A DNA stretch of 25,887 nucleotides from a virus. Location: IMG/VR virus record IMGVR_UViG_3300005964_000061, positions 1 through 25,887 of that record. One strand, written 5' to 3'. This document shows positions 7,732 to 15,789 of the stretch, piece by piece. The position numbers were made by a program, and so were the translations under genes. The notes under the pieces were generated by a model. It saw only the letters and a program-made list of their open reading frames with translations, did not search any database and was not told the DNA's origin. Every line of letters begins with the position of its first letter. The first letter of the stretch is position 1.

Positions 7732-9243
7732 TTAGATTGTCATGGCGATCATTTTCTCCAACACGTCCATAGCTTTTCTGAAATCCATCTCTCTGTACAG
7801 TTCGTTCATAGTTTTTTGCATGTCCAACTTCAGTCCGTAAAATGTGTCTACGGTGTACAATATTTTTTTCAAAATGTCGGTGTCAGTTGCAGGCAATTGT
7901 GTTATATCAATCCTAGGTAGAAGCTTCAATGTTTGTACTTGTAATAATGAACTATCAAAACTCGTTATTACCACAAAACTAACGTTATCCTCTTCGAGTA
8001 GACGCTCTATTAACAGCTGTTTGTTGATGTTGAGATTGCCATGCATATGAATTATACCGACAGGTTTGTTTTCCTGCTTGAGTAATGTTATGATATCGTC
8101 GCTTCCATACCTGAGTGAAGTGGACTCTTGTAAATCTATAAGGTAAACGGGTCTATTCTCAATTGTAAGAAAATAGCTTGTTACTACTGCAGTCATAGTA
8201 AATAATGCTCCTTCGCATAACATTTTTACGTTCTTATTTTTGATATCAAAACGCCTGAGTTGAGGCAATTTCGTTATATCTAAAATACTTTCCTTATCTT
8301 GTAATTCGAATGGCACAAGTCTCCTCGGGAAGTTACTTTTTGACCTGAGAAAAGAGATAGTCCCAGTCTGTATTATAGTCCTGAACTCAGCTACAGAAAT
8401 GCCGGTAGCAGATGCATAAAACGATAGTTTTTGTGTATCATATTCCTTATCCTCAACTTTGAAAGTTCTTTGTGTAGTTATCTTCCTGGCTATGTACTCA
8501 TAAACGGTGTGCGAATAGGGAGGGAAATAAACTTTCCACGGAAACCTCCTCAGCATTGCGTCCTCCATATCGTTTATTGAAGCGTTAGTAGTTAATGCGA
8601 GAATCGAAGGATATTGCGAATCCGCAAATTCCTGCAATTTTTCTAATAATATATTCTTCATATTGTCCTCTACCAATTTTTCAGCTTCACCCCCTCCACC
8701 TCTTTTTAGTAAAAACCTTTCTCCCTCGTCAAAAACTATGATGGAAGGTTTGTTGGAAAATAGTTGTCTATTTATGAAATCGTTTAGCAATTGGTAAGGT
8801 TCACCGACGTATTTCGTCAAGAAATCAGTAGGTTGCTTAACAATTGCTTTCAAACCCAGAATCCTTGTAAGTAATTTAGTAGCAATGTATGATTTACCGG
8901 TGCCAGGGACGCCGTACAATAGGATGCCTCCGTGCAAAGTTCCTTCACTAAGGTAAGTCGATATAAGCTCCTTCAGTTTATTCCAAACTTCTATTGGTAA
9001 AACTAAGAAATCATCTCCAATATCTATTACTACGTAATTGTCGTCCTTCACTTCTTCCCCATTCTCTCTCTTGAATTTTAGACGGCTTATCTTCGGCAAA
9101 GGATGATCAACATGGATGAATTGCGTGTACTGAGACGAGAAGATACAGCTTGGTGGGTATGCAAAACGTATGTTTGTTATGTCGGCGTTCACAACGTCAC
9201 CGTCCCGTGGCTTAAATGAACTTGCAACGACTTCGCATATCAT
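7732..9243 (-). CDS. Classical AAA+ ATPase (resembling ATV p529 in type)
   Basis: This encodes 503 residues. An N-terminal ~100-residue domain precedes the AAA module. Visible motifs are Walker A Gly-Val-Pro-Gly-Thr-Gly-Lys-Ser (111-118), Lys-Tyr-Val-Gly-Glu-Pro (144-149, the position of the conserved KYVGES of Cdc48/spastin-type ATPases), Walker B ending Phe-Asp-Glu-Gly-Glu (171-175), sensor-1 Thr-Thr-Asn (218-220) and Leu-Arg-Arg-Phe (231-234) with the arginine finger. The DEGE in place of the usual DEID is atypical. A C-terminal ~200-residue region has no recognised domain. It overlaps the upstream gene by 4 nt. Such an ATPase should remodel or disassemble protein complexes. ATV has a similar lone AAA ATPase besides its MoxR protein, so a role in virion or tail assembly is likely but unproven. 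Confidence 0.9.
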   Translation of the reverse strand: MICEVVASSFKPRDGDVVNADITNIRFAYPPSCIFSSQYTQFIHVDHPLPKISRLKFKRENGEEVKDDNYVVIDIGDDFLVLPIEVWNKLKELISTYLSEGTLHGGILLYGVPGTGKSYIATKLLTRILGLKAIVKQPTDFLTKYVGEPYQLLNDFINRQLFSNKPSIIVFDEGERFLLKRGGGGEAEKLVEDNMKNILLEKLQEFADSQYPSILALTTNASINDMEDAMLRRFPWKVYFPPYSHTVYEYIARKITTQRTFKVEDKEYDTQKLSFYASATGISVAEFRTIIQTGTISFLRSKSNFPRRLVPFELQDKESILDITKLPQLRRFDIKNKNVKMLCEGALFTMTAVVTSYFLTIENRPVYLIDLQESTSLRYGSDDIITLLKQENKPVGIIHMHGNLNINKQLLIERLLEEDNVSFVVITSFDSSLLQVQTLKLLPRIDITQLPATDTDILKKILYTVDTFYGLKLDMQKTMNELYREMDFRKAMDVLEKMIAMTI

Positions 9244-9683
9244 AAGTCCTCGCCACCGAGCTTGCTCAAAATAAGATCTTTGTTTTGTTTCTTTCCTCCT
9301 CCTTGTTGCTTCATCTTCTGTAATAATTCGTTAGGATTAGTTACTCTTTTTATTTGGAAATATCTATTCGCTAACATTATCAAATAACAATCTCTAACTT
9401 TTGTGTAATTAATGCATGCAAGTATTTTCGTTCCATCGATTTTCAATGTCTCTAATGATTGTATTTCGTCTATTGGAACGAATGGGTCTAATATGGATAA
9501 ACTTTTCTGCAACCCGCAGTTTTTCACGATACAGTTAAGAATAATTAACCTCGTTTGTTTAGGCAAATCATCACGTAGTAATAGTTTTATCAAGGTCTCT
9601 GGTTCGCCCTCCTCATCTTTGTCCCCTAAAGCTTCAGATATTAATGAAATCATATCAGACGGTGTAAGTTCAGTTGGCATCAT
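9240..9683 (-). CDS. Small helical protein, middle gene of the AAA operon
   Basis: This encodes 147 residues with a double ATG start. The start overlaps the upstream gene's stop by 4 nt (ATGA), and the gene's own stop overlaps the AAA ATPase start in the same way, so translation of the three genes is probably coupled. The protein has an acidic N-terminal ~30 residues, helical segments, and a Gly/Lys/Gln-rich linker near residues 125-135 before a short C-terminal segment. There is no membrane helix. The family is not recognised. Tight coupling to an AAA ATPase makes an adaptor or substrate role plausible. Confidence 0.8.
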   Translation of the reverse strand: MMPTELTPSDMISLISEALGDKDEEGEPETLIKLLLRDDLPKQTRLIILNCIVKNCGLQKSLSILDPFVPIDEIQSLETLKIDGTKILACINYTKVRDCYLIMLANRYFQIKRVTNPNELLQKMKQQGGGKKQNKDLILSKLGGEDL

Positions 9684-10045
9684 TTGCCACCTTTTAGACT
9701 TAGACAGATTGGAAACTCGGGGTCGAGGTTTATATTATCTATTTTTAGCGTCTCCTTTACTTTTGCTCTCGCCTTTTTTATCATACGGTATAGCGAAATA
9801 TTATTGTCGGTGCAAACGGCTAGTGCTATATAAAAATCTAACGCAGACGCCAGTAATACGTCTGTAATGCCTCCAACTTGGTCTGCTGGCACGTTGACGC
9901 TTACCTTCTTCTCCTCATCTCTAAATGTTATTACATTACTAACCTCATAATACTGGTTAGGCAATTTTAGTGAAAAGCAGTTGACGAAATATTCTGCTAC
10001 AGGCTCAGGTAAATACGTCCTCACATTAACTGCATAATATTTCAT
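9680..10045 (-). CDS. Small alpha/beta protein, first gene of the AAA operon
   Basis: This encodes 121 residues from the ATG at 10045. The frame stays open to a GTG at 10111, but a TATA-like CTTTTTAAGG lies just inside that extension, about 25 nt ahead of the ATG. The mRNA is then leaderless and the extension non-coding. The protein has beta-strand-like N-terminal segments (Tyr/Val-rich), a central hydrophobic helix and a Lys-rich stretch. It resembles no family I can name. Unlike its divergent neighbour at 10169, its promoter has no palindrome between TATA and start. It overlaps the next gene by 4 nt. Confidence 0.75.
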   Translation of the reverse strand: MKYYAVNVRTYLPEPVAEYFVNCFSLKLPNQYYEVSNVITFRDEEKKVSVNVPADQVGGITDVLLASALDFYIALAVCTDNNISLYRMIKKARAKVKETLKIDNINLDPEFPICLSLKGGK

Positions 10046-10066
10046 GATCTTAACTTGGACAATAAC

Positions 10067-10076
10067 CTTAAAAAGC
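10067..10076 (-). promoter_or_regulatory. TATA box for the AAA operon
   Basis: CTTTTTAAGG on the minus strand is ~22-31 nt ahead of the ATG at 10045. This supports a leaderless start there rather than at the upstream GTG. No palindrome occurs between it and the start. Confidence 0.55.
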
Positions 10077-10126
10077 GAGCTATCTCTCCTCTTCTGTGGA
10101 ATGAGAGCCACCAGTCGGTAAAAATG

Positions 10127-10158
10127 CTTTTAAACTCTACGCAATACATATGTTTGAG
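10127..10158 (+). promoter_or_regulatory. TATA box plus imperfect palindrome for the gene at 10169
   Basis: A TATA-like CTTTTAAA (10127-10134) is followed by ATACATATGTTTGAG (10144-10158). This is the window palindrome with one mismatch in the left half. It sits where transcription should start. The right half runs into TTGAGGG, 8 nt before the ATG, which could serve as a ribosome-binding site. This decides the start at 10169. Confidence 0.65.
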
Positions 10159-10168
10159 GGAAATAAAA

Positions 10169-10816
10169 ATGGAATCGCGTGAAGTAGCCGAACTCGTGTT
10201 AGACAGAGTAGTCAATTATTGTAGTAAAGTAAATGATAACACGCTGGAATGCATGGCAGACCACAGCCCAGACCAATTAGATGTATTCATAGACGCATAT
10301 CTTAAGGAGAATGAAGCTGAAGATCTCGACAAGGCGATTGAAAATTCAGGCAAGTACTGGGACGAGGTGAAAAAGGAGTACGAGAAGCTGTGGAAAGAAT
10401 GGTGGATTCATGATATCGCCTATCATCTCGACGACGAATTAAAAGTGCTATATGAAGCAATAGTTTATAATGATTTGCTTCTTAGTGATTCCCATAGGGT
10501 TAGACGCCTAAAAGCTTATGAAGAATTACTAAACGAGTTTAAGGATGCAATTAGACATGCATTAAAGGATAAGAAGCCGTTAACTGAGCTTGAATTGTAT
10601 AACTGGTACAAGAAAATGGGTGAGGCTGTCTACGGATATAAAAACAATGATTACGATAAGGAAGTTACTTATTATCTAAACTATTATAATGATATGTTGG
10701 ACGATGACGACAAACTAGAGCTACTAAGCATATTACTAAATGATTATATAGATGGCGATTTATACTACATAAAACAAAAGTTGTCTGAATTTGGAGCTTT
10801 AACAAATAAAAGCTAA
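10169..10816 (+). CDS. Acidic helical protein sharing its C-terminal domain with the protein at 20588-21985
   Basis: This encodes 215 residues from the ATG at 10169. An upstream in-frame extension to 10055 is rejected because it would contain the TATA box and palindrome. The protein is almost wholly helical, with many Asp, Glu, Lys and Tyr residues, and no membrane span. Residues ~91-208 align by eye with the last ~119 residues of the 465-aa protein at 20588-21985. Shared anchors include an Arg-Leu-Lys segment, Ala-Ile-x-x-Ala-Leu-Lys, Pro-Leu, Tyr-Tyr-Leu-x-Tyr-Tyr and a Leu-Glu-Leu/Val-Leu stretch. The domain is not one I recognise. The two genes may encode partners or competitors for the same binding target. 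Confidence 0.85.
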   Translation: MESREVAELVLDRVVNYCSKVNDNTLECMADHSPDQLDVFIDAYLKENEAEDLDKAIENSGKYWDEVKKEYEKLWKEWWIHDIAYHLDDELKVLYEAIVYNDLLLSDSHRVRRLKAYEELLNEFKDAIRHALKDKKPLTELELYNWYKKMGEAVYGYKNNDYDKEVTYYLNYYNDMLDDDDKLELLSILLNDYIDGDLYYIKQKLSEFGALTNKS

Positions 10817-10826
10817 ACTTTTTTAC

Positions 10827-10880
10827 ATAGAAAGGGGGTTAAGGGGGCGTAAAGCCTCGCCCTTTAGGACGGGATAACAC
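10827..10880. other. Hairpin-forming intergenic element, possible IS200/IS605-type end relic
   Basis: Between the convergent genes ending at 10816 and 10891, a G-rich run is followed by GGGCG (10845-10849) that can pair with CGCCC (10858-10862). The segment around 10854-10878 (GCCTCGCCCTTTAGGACGGG, then ATAACAC) resembles the right-end hairpins of crenarchaeal TnpB-type insertion sequences as I remember them. It also resembles 22043-22070 in this window. No transposase gene is present. It could equally be a two-sided terminator. Confidence 0.35.
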
Positions 10881-10890
10881 ACAAAAAGAG

Positions 10891-13236
10891 CTAAATCTTT
10901 GAATACACGGCTGAAAATAATTCGCCGGCATCATAATCATTAAATTTATAATATTCATCACAGATTTCGTCTATTATGTATTGCATTTCATCAGGCACTT
11001 CATCATTATATACATGTATGCACGTAACCACTAATCCATTATTTCTTGCAAAGTTCTTGAAATGAGAAAGCGTAGTATCATAGTTCGTCTCAAAATCAGA
11101 TAGTATGAAGATCTGTTTTACGTCCTTTAACCCTGGATAGTTATTATAATATTCCATGAATTGTCTTAGTGCAACCATCATGTCCGTTCCTCCTCCAGGT
11201 TGGGTCTGAGCTAGTTCGAAAACGTTGTTAACATCTATAGGCTCGGTTGTCGAAGAACTGAAGTATTGCACAAACACCTTCTTACTATTCTTTTCTGCTT
11301 CCATAGCAGAAGCTAAGGCTACAGCAGAAACGTTTTCGAACGCCGTGTACCCGTTCGGCATAAAAGTTCCCATAGACCCGCTTTTGTCTATCATGAAATA
11401 TAAGTCCCCAACGCCCTCATTTTCTACCGCTCTTTGGAGTAAGGCTCTGTTTGTATACCGTTCTAGGAAAATCTCGTCTGGTAAAACTAGTTGACTCTTA
11501 AACATATGTTTGACATTATTTCCAGTTGTTATTCCCTTCATCACCCCTCCCTGATCTTTAACGCCTCTGTTAGCGTACTGTAAATCAACTTGATTAGCCA
11601 GAGCCAAAAGCCTGTTAGCACTCTCTAATAATTCTAAAACTCTAGGATTGATATCCTTTAATACTCCTCCTCCTGAGCCTTTCCCAATAGATAACGCTGA
11701 TAACGACATTTGAAGACTTTCTTGCAATTCATCTAAAATCCTTGATTCTTCATCTATGTTATTTTCGAGGTCTTCTATAATATCTTCGTTTTCGTTTCCC
11801 TGCCCTTCTCCTCCTGATTCCTGTCCTTGTTCACTATTTTGACCCTGGTTGCCTTCTTCTCCACTTTGCTGTTCTCCTTGTGATCCTCCTTCTGATTCCT
11901 CTCCTTCTTGTTCTCCTTCTTCTCCACTTTGCTGTTCTCCTCCTTCACCTTCTTGTCCTTCACCTTCTTGGGTTTCTCCTTCTCCACTTTGGCTCCCTTC
12001 GCTTTCACTTTCCTGCCCTTCTCCTGGTTCCTGTTCCTCACCCTCTTCCTCTCCTTCTTGTCCTCCACCTTCTTCTCCACCTTGACCCGCTTCATTTCCG
12101 CTTTGTCCTTCGTTTTCCTGCTCGTTACCTTCCTGGCTTTCTTCTCCTTGTTCGCCATTTTGACCTTCTCCGCTTTCTTCCCCGCTTTGATTCTCTTCGT
12201 TTTCGTTTCCCTGCCCTTCCCCTTGTTCACCTTCTCCTCCTTGTTCACCGTTTTGCCCTTCTTGTTCCTCACTATTTTGTCCTTCGTTTTCGCTTTCCCC
12301 TTCTGATTCCTGCCCTTCTTGGACATTGCCCTGTTCTCCTTCGTTTCCTTCTTCTCCGCTTTGTTGCCCTTCTTCTCCTAATTCTTGTCCTTGTTGTCCT
12401 TCGTTTTCGTTTCCCTGTTCCTCACCCTCTTCTCTGTTTTGCTGTCCTCCTAGTTCCCCTTCTTCTCCACCTTCTTCTCCCTCCTCTTGGTTGCCTTCTT
12501 CTCCACTTTGCTGTTCTCCACCTTGCTGTTCCCCTTCTTCTCCTTGTTGTACTTCTTCTTGGTTCCCTTCTCCACCTTCTTGTTGCCCTTGTTTCTCATT
12601 TTCCTGCTCGTTACCCTCCTGGCTTTCTTCTCCTAATTCCTGTCCTTGTTGCCCTTGGCTCCCTTCGCTTTCACTTTCCTGCCCTTCTTTTCCCTCTTGT
12701 TGTTTTTCTCCTTCTTTTCCACCTTTTTGTTGTTGTTTTTCTCCTTTTCCACTTTGCTTCTTTTCGCCTTGTTTATTTTCGCTTTGCTTCTGCTCTTCTT
12801 GTTGTTTCTGCTGTTCTTGTTGTTTTTCTCCTTTATTGGGTCTGTTGCGTCTGAATTTTTTCTCCTGTAATTCCTGTTGTAACAGCTGTTTGATAGTGCT
12901 GAATGATAAACCTTGCAAGTTTTTACGTTGTATCATACGCCGAATATTGTCTAATTTTTCGTTTATGTCGTTTATTCTATCTAAATCGATATTTTTTAAA
13001 AAATTATAAACAAAATAAGCGAGGACTGCTGGGAATTGCAACAGAAGTTTGTTTTGTTCTGATGCTATCTTGACAAGTTTATATACAGTATCTCTTAAAC
13101 TATCCATAGCGTCGGGTGTACTTGAAAGATATCTAGACCAACGTTCATAATCATTTATCAGTGTTTCAAAAATAGTGTTTGCTAGTTCTGTTAGTTCTCT
13201 CTCATCATCTTCATTATTATTAAAGAAGCTTTGCAT
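10891..13236 (-). CDS. VWA-domain protein with long Glu/Gly/Gln/Asn repeat region (MoxR partner; ATV p892 type)
   Basis: This encodes 781 residues. A helical N-terminal region (~1-125) is followed by a low-complexity region (~130-480) built of Glu, Gly, Gln, Asn and Ser repeats with a Lys/Gln-rich first part. Then comes a helical linker and a C-terminal von Willebrand A domain (~600-781). The metal-binding MIDAS residues are visible: Asp-Lys-Ser-Gly-Ser (617-621), Thr684 in Gly-Gly-Gly-Thr-Asp, and Asp714 in Leu-Ser-Asp-Phe. The gene begins 7 nt after the MoxR stop, forming the classic MoxR-VWA pair. In ATV the corresponding proteins are reported to act together in tail growth outside the cell, and the same role is inferred here. 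The acidic disordered region may bridge or sheath filament components. Confidence 0.92.
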   Translation of the reverse strand: MQSFFNNNEDDERELTELANTIFETLINDYERWSRYLSSTPDAMDSLRDTVYKLVKIASEQNKLLLQFPAVLAYFVYNFLKNIDLDRINDINEKLDNIRRMIQRKNLQGLSFSTIKQLLQQELQEKKFRRNRPNKGEKQQEQQKQQEEQKQSENKQGEKKQSGKGEKQQQKGGKEGEKQQEGKEGQESESEGSQGQQGQELGEESQEGNEQENEKQGQQEGGEGNQEEVQQGEEGEQQGGEQQSGEEGNQEEGEEGGEEGELGGQQNREEGEEQGNENEGQQGQELGEEGQQSGEEGNEGEQGNVQEGQESEGESENEGQNSEEQEGQNGEQGGEGEQGEGQGNENEENQSGEESGEGQNGEQGEESQEGNEQENEGQSGNEAGQGGEEGGGQEGEEEGEEQEPGEGQESESEGSQSGEGETQEGEGQEGEGGEQQSGEEGEQEGEESEGGSQGEQQSGEEGNQGQNSEQGQESGGEGQGNENEDIIEDLENNIDEESRILDELQESLQMSLSALSIGKGSGGGVLKDINPRVLELLESANRLLALANQVDLQYANRGVKDQGGVMKGITTGNNVKHMFKSQLVLPDEIFLERYTNRALLQRAVENEGVGDLYFMIDKSGSMGTFMPNGYTAFENVSAVALASAMEAEKNSKKVFVQYFSSSTTEPIDVNNVFELAQTQPGGGTDMMVALRQFMEYYNNYPGLKDVKQIFILSDFETNYDTTLSHFKNFARNNGLVVTCIHVYNDEVPDEMQYIIDEICDEYYKFNDYDAGELFSAVYSKI
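11500..11511. promoter_or_regulatory. Intragenic palindrome in the VWA gene
   Basis: AAACATATGTTT is an exact core match inside the VWA coding region, read on the minus strand as Lys-His-Met-Phe. The same tetrapeptide is encoded at the intragenic site 2242-2259. It might drive or block an internal transcript for the C-terminal VWA part, or may be a coding coincidence. Confidence 0.4.
11795..12838 (-). repeat. Glu/Gly/Gln/Asn-coding low-complexity repeat tract
   Basis: About 1 kb of degenerate short repeats is made of GAA, GGA, GAG, CAA, AAC and AGC-like codons on the minus strand, so the plus strand is almost entirely pyrimidine-rich. It encodes residues ~130-480 of the VWA protein. The strand asymmetry removes stop codons from several other frames and creates long spurious frames on both strands. 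Expansion or contraction by slippage in 3-base multiples is likely, so length may differ between related viruses. Confidence 0.9.
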
Positions 13237-13243
13237 AATATAC

Positions 13244-15004
13244 TCACGTCGTCACTTGTGTTATTTGTGAAAGTATCTTCTTAATTTTTTCTAATGTGTC
13301 TATGAAAGCTAGTATTTTAGTCCTTACCTCACCTATAGTATCGTCAAGACGCTTCATTATTACTTCTTTTTGCTCTTGGTTTACCGCTCCTCTTGGTAAT
13401 GCGTCCGAAAATTGCGGGAAGAATTTTCGTATCCCTGCGATAAGTTTGCTGTTCTCGTCGCTTCCTCCTAGTTTCATTAGTTCGTTATATTTACTTTCAA
13501 TTTCAGCTTTTATCTTGCTATAAGCTTTATCGAGCTGGGTCATTGCATTAGCTTTTATACGATCTATATCTATCTTGTTAGAGACATTAGATACAATACT
13601 TTGATGCAGTTTCTGTGCTAAAGTCCTTATTTTAACATTATTGGCATACCTAGTTGCAATATCGTATAAGGTACCTTGAGCTATTATAAAATTATTCAAT
13701 TTATACAGTGTGTCACCAGTACTATCTGTTACCTCCAAAAATTTCTTAACAAGATCTGCTCTATCTTTTGCTAATTCGGGCGTCGTCGCTGGAAATGATT
13801 TAGTAATAACATCTACAGCGTAAGCCGACGTGTCGGCTAGCAACTTATTTAGGTTTTCGTCTGTAAAGATTTTCTCTGCTGTTTTAGAAATACTTTCTAC
13901 CAGGCTATCAATATCAAGAGAAGACTTATTCAATCCACTTGTGTTGAAATACGATTTGATCAATGTCGGGACTAGAGAAGATACTATATTCTTTAGCTCT
14001 GGGGTGAATGGAATTGTAAGATAGAATGCTAATGCAGTATGCACTGGTGTAATTGTTGAATTGCCGAACATTTCACGTAATGCGTTAGCGACTTGCATTA
14101 TACTTTTGAATTTTCTCTCGCTGATTGTCAGATATCCACCCATCGATCTGAAGTACGACCTGACAATTCCGGAATCACTAAACGCTCTTGGGTTTTGCAA
14201 AGCCTGTGCTATTGCACCTAGGATGAGATTAGCCTGCTTCACCGCTTCGAGTACAATATCTTCCGTTATGTATTTGGCGGAATCTGAAAGAATTTTATCT
14301 TGTATTTTTTTAACTTCGTCATAACTCGTTACAGTTGGGATGGAAGTAGGCTTAGTTGCTGTGAGGACTTTATAATACCTTTCTGTGATTGAGCTGAGGT
14401 TTTGCACGTCTTCCAGGTTAGGCGAAAGAACTGTAGCAAATACCTTGAACCTATCGAGGAATGCTCTGTCCGCTTGTGTGTTTACCCTCACCTCGTTTGA
14501 AGCAGAAAAGAACGCTAGCCACGGTAACGAGATCTCTTTACTTCCATTTCTGAACTTCTTTTCGTTGATTGCTCTGAACAGCGATTCGGCAAGGACTTTG
14601 TTGCTCTTGAAAATCTCGTCTATAAAAACTAATTTAGCAGAAGGCAAGAAGCCTTCAGTAATATATTCTAGTACTCCTTCTTCTCTCAATTTTTTTAGGT
14701 TGGTATTTCCAAAAATGTCTTCTGGTGTCATTGCCTCGTGAGCGAGTACTATAAAAAGCTCTTCTGGTTTAACCCCATCGATCATTTTCGAAAGGATTTC
14801 GATAGTATACGTTTTTGCAGTCCCAGGGTCTCCGATGAGCAGGGTAGGAAACCCTGTCAAAAGTCCTATTATCACAGCTGTTTTGACGTCTTCATTTCCG
14901 ACAACGTATTTATCTAACTCGTCCTTAAACCGTGTTGCAACAGTAGTAACATCAGCAGAAGACGACAAAATTTCACTGTTCTTTTCTTGTGCTTGTAATT
15001 GCAT
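13244..15004 (-). CDS. MoxR-type AAA+ ATPase (ATV p618 type)
   Basis: This encodes 586 residues from the ATG at 15004. An in-frame TTG at 15043 lies inside the palindromic operator and would add 13 residues; either is possible. In the longer numbering, Walker A Gly-Asp-Pro-Gly-Thr-Ala-Lys-Thr is at 71-78, Walker B Val-Phe-Ile-Asp-Glu at 139-143, sensor-1 Ser-Ala-Ser-Asn at 180-183, and Leu-Asp-Arg-Phe at 196-199. The AAA part is followed by ~250 helical residues, longer than typical bacterial MoxR (~330 residues in total). It is transcribed ahead of the VWA gene, 7 nt apart. MoxR ATPases with VWA partners act as chaperones for complex assembly. The ATV homologue is implicated in tail development outside the cell. 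Confidence 0.92.
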   Translation of the reverse strand: MQLQAQEKNSEILSSSADVTTVATRFKDELDKYVVGNEDVKTAVIIGLLTGFPTLLIGDPGTAKTYTIEILSKMIDGVKPEELFIVLAHEAMTPEDIFGNTNLKKLREEGVLEYITEGFLPSAKLVFIDEIFKSNKVLAESLFRAINEKKFRNGSKEISLPWLAFFSASNEVRVNTQADRAFLDRFKVFATVLSPNLEDVQNLSSITERYYKVLTATKPTSIPTVTSYDEVKKIQDKILSDSAKYITEDIVLEAVKQANLILGAIAQALQNPRAFSDSGIVRSYFRSMGGYLTISERKFKSIMQVANALREMFGNSTITPVHTALAFYLTIPFTPELKNIVSSLVPTLIKSYFNTSGLNKSSLDIDSLVESISKTAEKIFTDENLNKLLADTSAYAVDVITKSFPATTPELAKDRADLVKKFLEVTDSTGDTLYKLNNFIIAQGTLYDIATRYANNVKIRTLAQKLHQSIVSNVSNKIDIDRIKANAMTQLDKAYSKIKAEIESKYNELMKLGGSDENSKLIAGIRKFFPQFSDALPRGAVNQEQKEVIMKRLDDTIGEVRTKILAFIDTLEKIKKILSQITQVTT

Positions 15005-15038
15005 AAAAACATCTGGCGTTAGAAACTTAAAAATCTTC

Positions 15039-15056
15039 CTCAAACAGGTGTTTGAG
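15039..15056. promoter_or_regulatory. Palindromic operator (18 bp, variant centre) for the MoxR-VWA operon
   Basis: CTCAAACAGGTGTTTGAG keeps full symmetry except for the central two bases. It lies ahead of the MoxR gene, with TATA-like TTAAAACC (plus strand, 15059-15066) immediately upstream on the minus strand. The opposite gene at 15102 has its own TATA box at 15070-15077, pointing away, so the operator probably serves the MoxR side. Confidence 0.7.
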
Positions 15057-15069
15057 CCTTAAAACCCGC

Positions 15070-15077
15070 TTTTTAAA
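15070..15077 (+). promoter_or_regulatory. TATA box for the gene at 15102
   Basis: TTTTTAAA is centred about 28 nt before the ATG at 15102, consistent with a leaderless transcript. No palindrome lies between it and the start. Confidence 0.5.
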
Positions 15078-15101
15078 CGACTTCTGGGGAAAGAAATTAT
15101 C

Positions 15102-15752
15102 ATGAGCCTAAATAACTCCAACACTAAAAAACAACAACAGCAACAAGAACCCACGTATGAAATACCAAGCACGACAACGCCTGCACCACCGCAACTGTTT
15201 CCACAAATACAACAAACCCAACAACAACCTCAGTTATCGCCACTTGGGAAGAGGAATATTGTAAAAGTTGACCCAAACCTGGTCAGGCAAGCAATCAGGG
15301 AAAAAGCTATCATACCGACAAGGCAGGTGACCCAAAAAGAAGCCATCAAAATAACAACTGTGCAAGAAATCCTAAACAATTATGTCTTAATTCTAACAAA
15401 AGATCTTAAGAGCGGGTCTCTGCAGTTCTACGGCACCCCATATAATATAGATGATAATTTCCAGATTTTATTATCGATTTTGACGGATAGGTTTTCAAGT
15501 CTTTCCATTGACGAATTGTCTGAAAAGTTTTCAGAGCTTCATAGTTTGATATCAATCGATGCAAATTATGATGATATAATAGCTAAGCTTAATGATGCAC
15601 ATAAACTAGTAGTGTTACTTTTGTTAGCGTTTGAAAGGAGTATCATGGAAGTTGCAGGAGTAAGCTCATCGAAAATGAGAGTAGAAATGTTATCTCCACT
15701 CGAAATAGCACAGACGTTAGGTATTACTCCAATAAGTACCGATAGGTTGTAG
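15102..15752 (+). CDS. Gln/Pro-rich N-terminal, helical C-terminal protein of unknown function
   Basis: This encodes 216 residues. The first ~50 are disordered and rich in Gln, Pro, Thr and Asn, including a five-Gln run. A basic stretch (Lys-Arg and Arg-rich, ~48-75) follows, then a helical domain (~85-200) with a hydrophobic Leu-rich helix near 168-178. That helix is too short and polar-flanked to be a clear membrane span. The start is the first ATG after the TATA box. It is divergent from the MoxR gene and lies 37 nt ahead of the GT-C-like gene, possibly in one transcript. The family is not recognised. The architecture (disordered tail plus helical core) fits a structural or scaffold protein, but this is inference. 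Confidence 0.8.
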   Translation: MSLNNSNTKKQQQQQEPTYEIPSTTTPAPPQLFPQIQQTQQQPQLSPLGKRNIVKVDPNLVRQAIREKAIIPTRQVTQKEAIKITTVQEILNNYVLILTKDLKSGSLQFYGTPYNIDDNFQILLSILTDRFSSLSIDELSEKFSELHSLISIDANYDDIIAKLNDAHKLVVLLLLAFERSIMEVAGVSSSKMRVEMLSPLEIAQTLGITPISTDRL

Positions 15753-15789
15753 GAGATAGGGATTTCATCGTGGTTTACAGGGGGCGATT

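Noticed and set aside
8011-8022. TAACAGCTGTTT, a near-palindrome in the AAA ATPase gene (also 12880-12891, and AAACGTATGTTT at 9164)
   Set aside because: One mismatch, within coding DNA, with no CTC/GAG extension and explained by common codons (Lys-Gln-Leu-Leu at the first two).
9412-9867. 151-codon plus-strand frame
   Set aside because: Antisense across two overlapping operon genes; no promoter or recognisable product.
10055-10168. N-terminal extension of the gene at 10169
   Set aside because: The extension would span the TATA box and palindrome; the ATG at 10169 has a ribosome-binding site.
11775-12326. Lys-rich minus-strand frame (183 codons)
   Set aside because: A frame-shifted reading of the repeat region in the VWA gene; no promoter or domain.
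11880-12854. Long Leu-rich plus-strand reading frame (324 codons)
   Set aside because: It is the reverse strand of the Glu/Gly/Gln repeat region. The skewed composition removes stops, and the protein is a meaningless Leu/Pro/His string.
12326-13009. Cys/Pro/Ser-rich plus-strand frame (227 codons)
   Set aside because: Another shadow of the same low-complexity tract. The VWA protein's frame on the minus strand joins two recognisable regions and is the real one.
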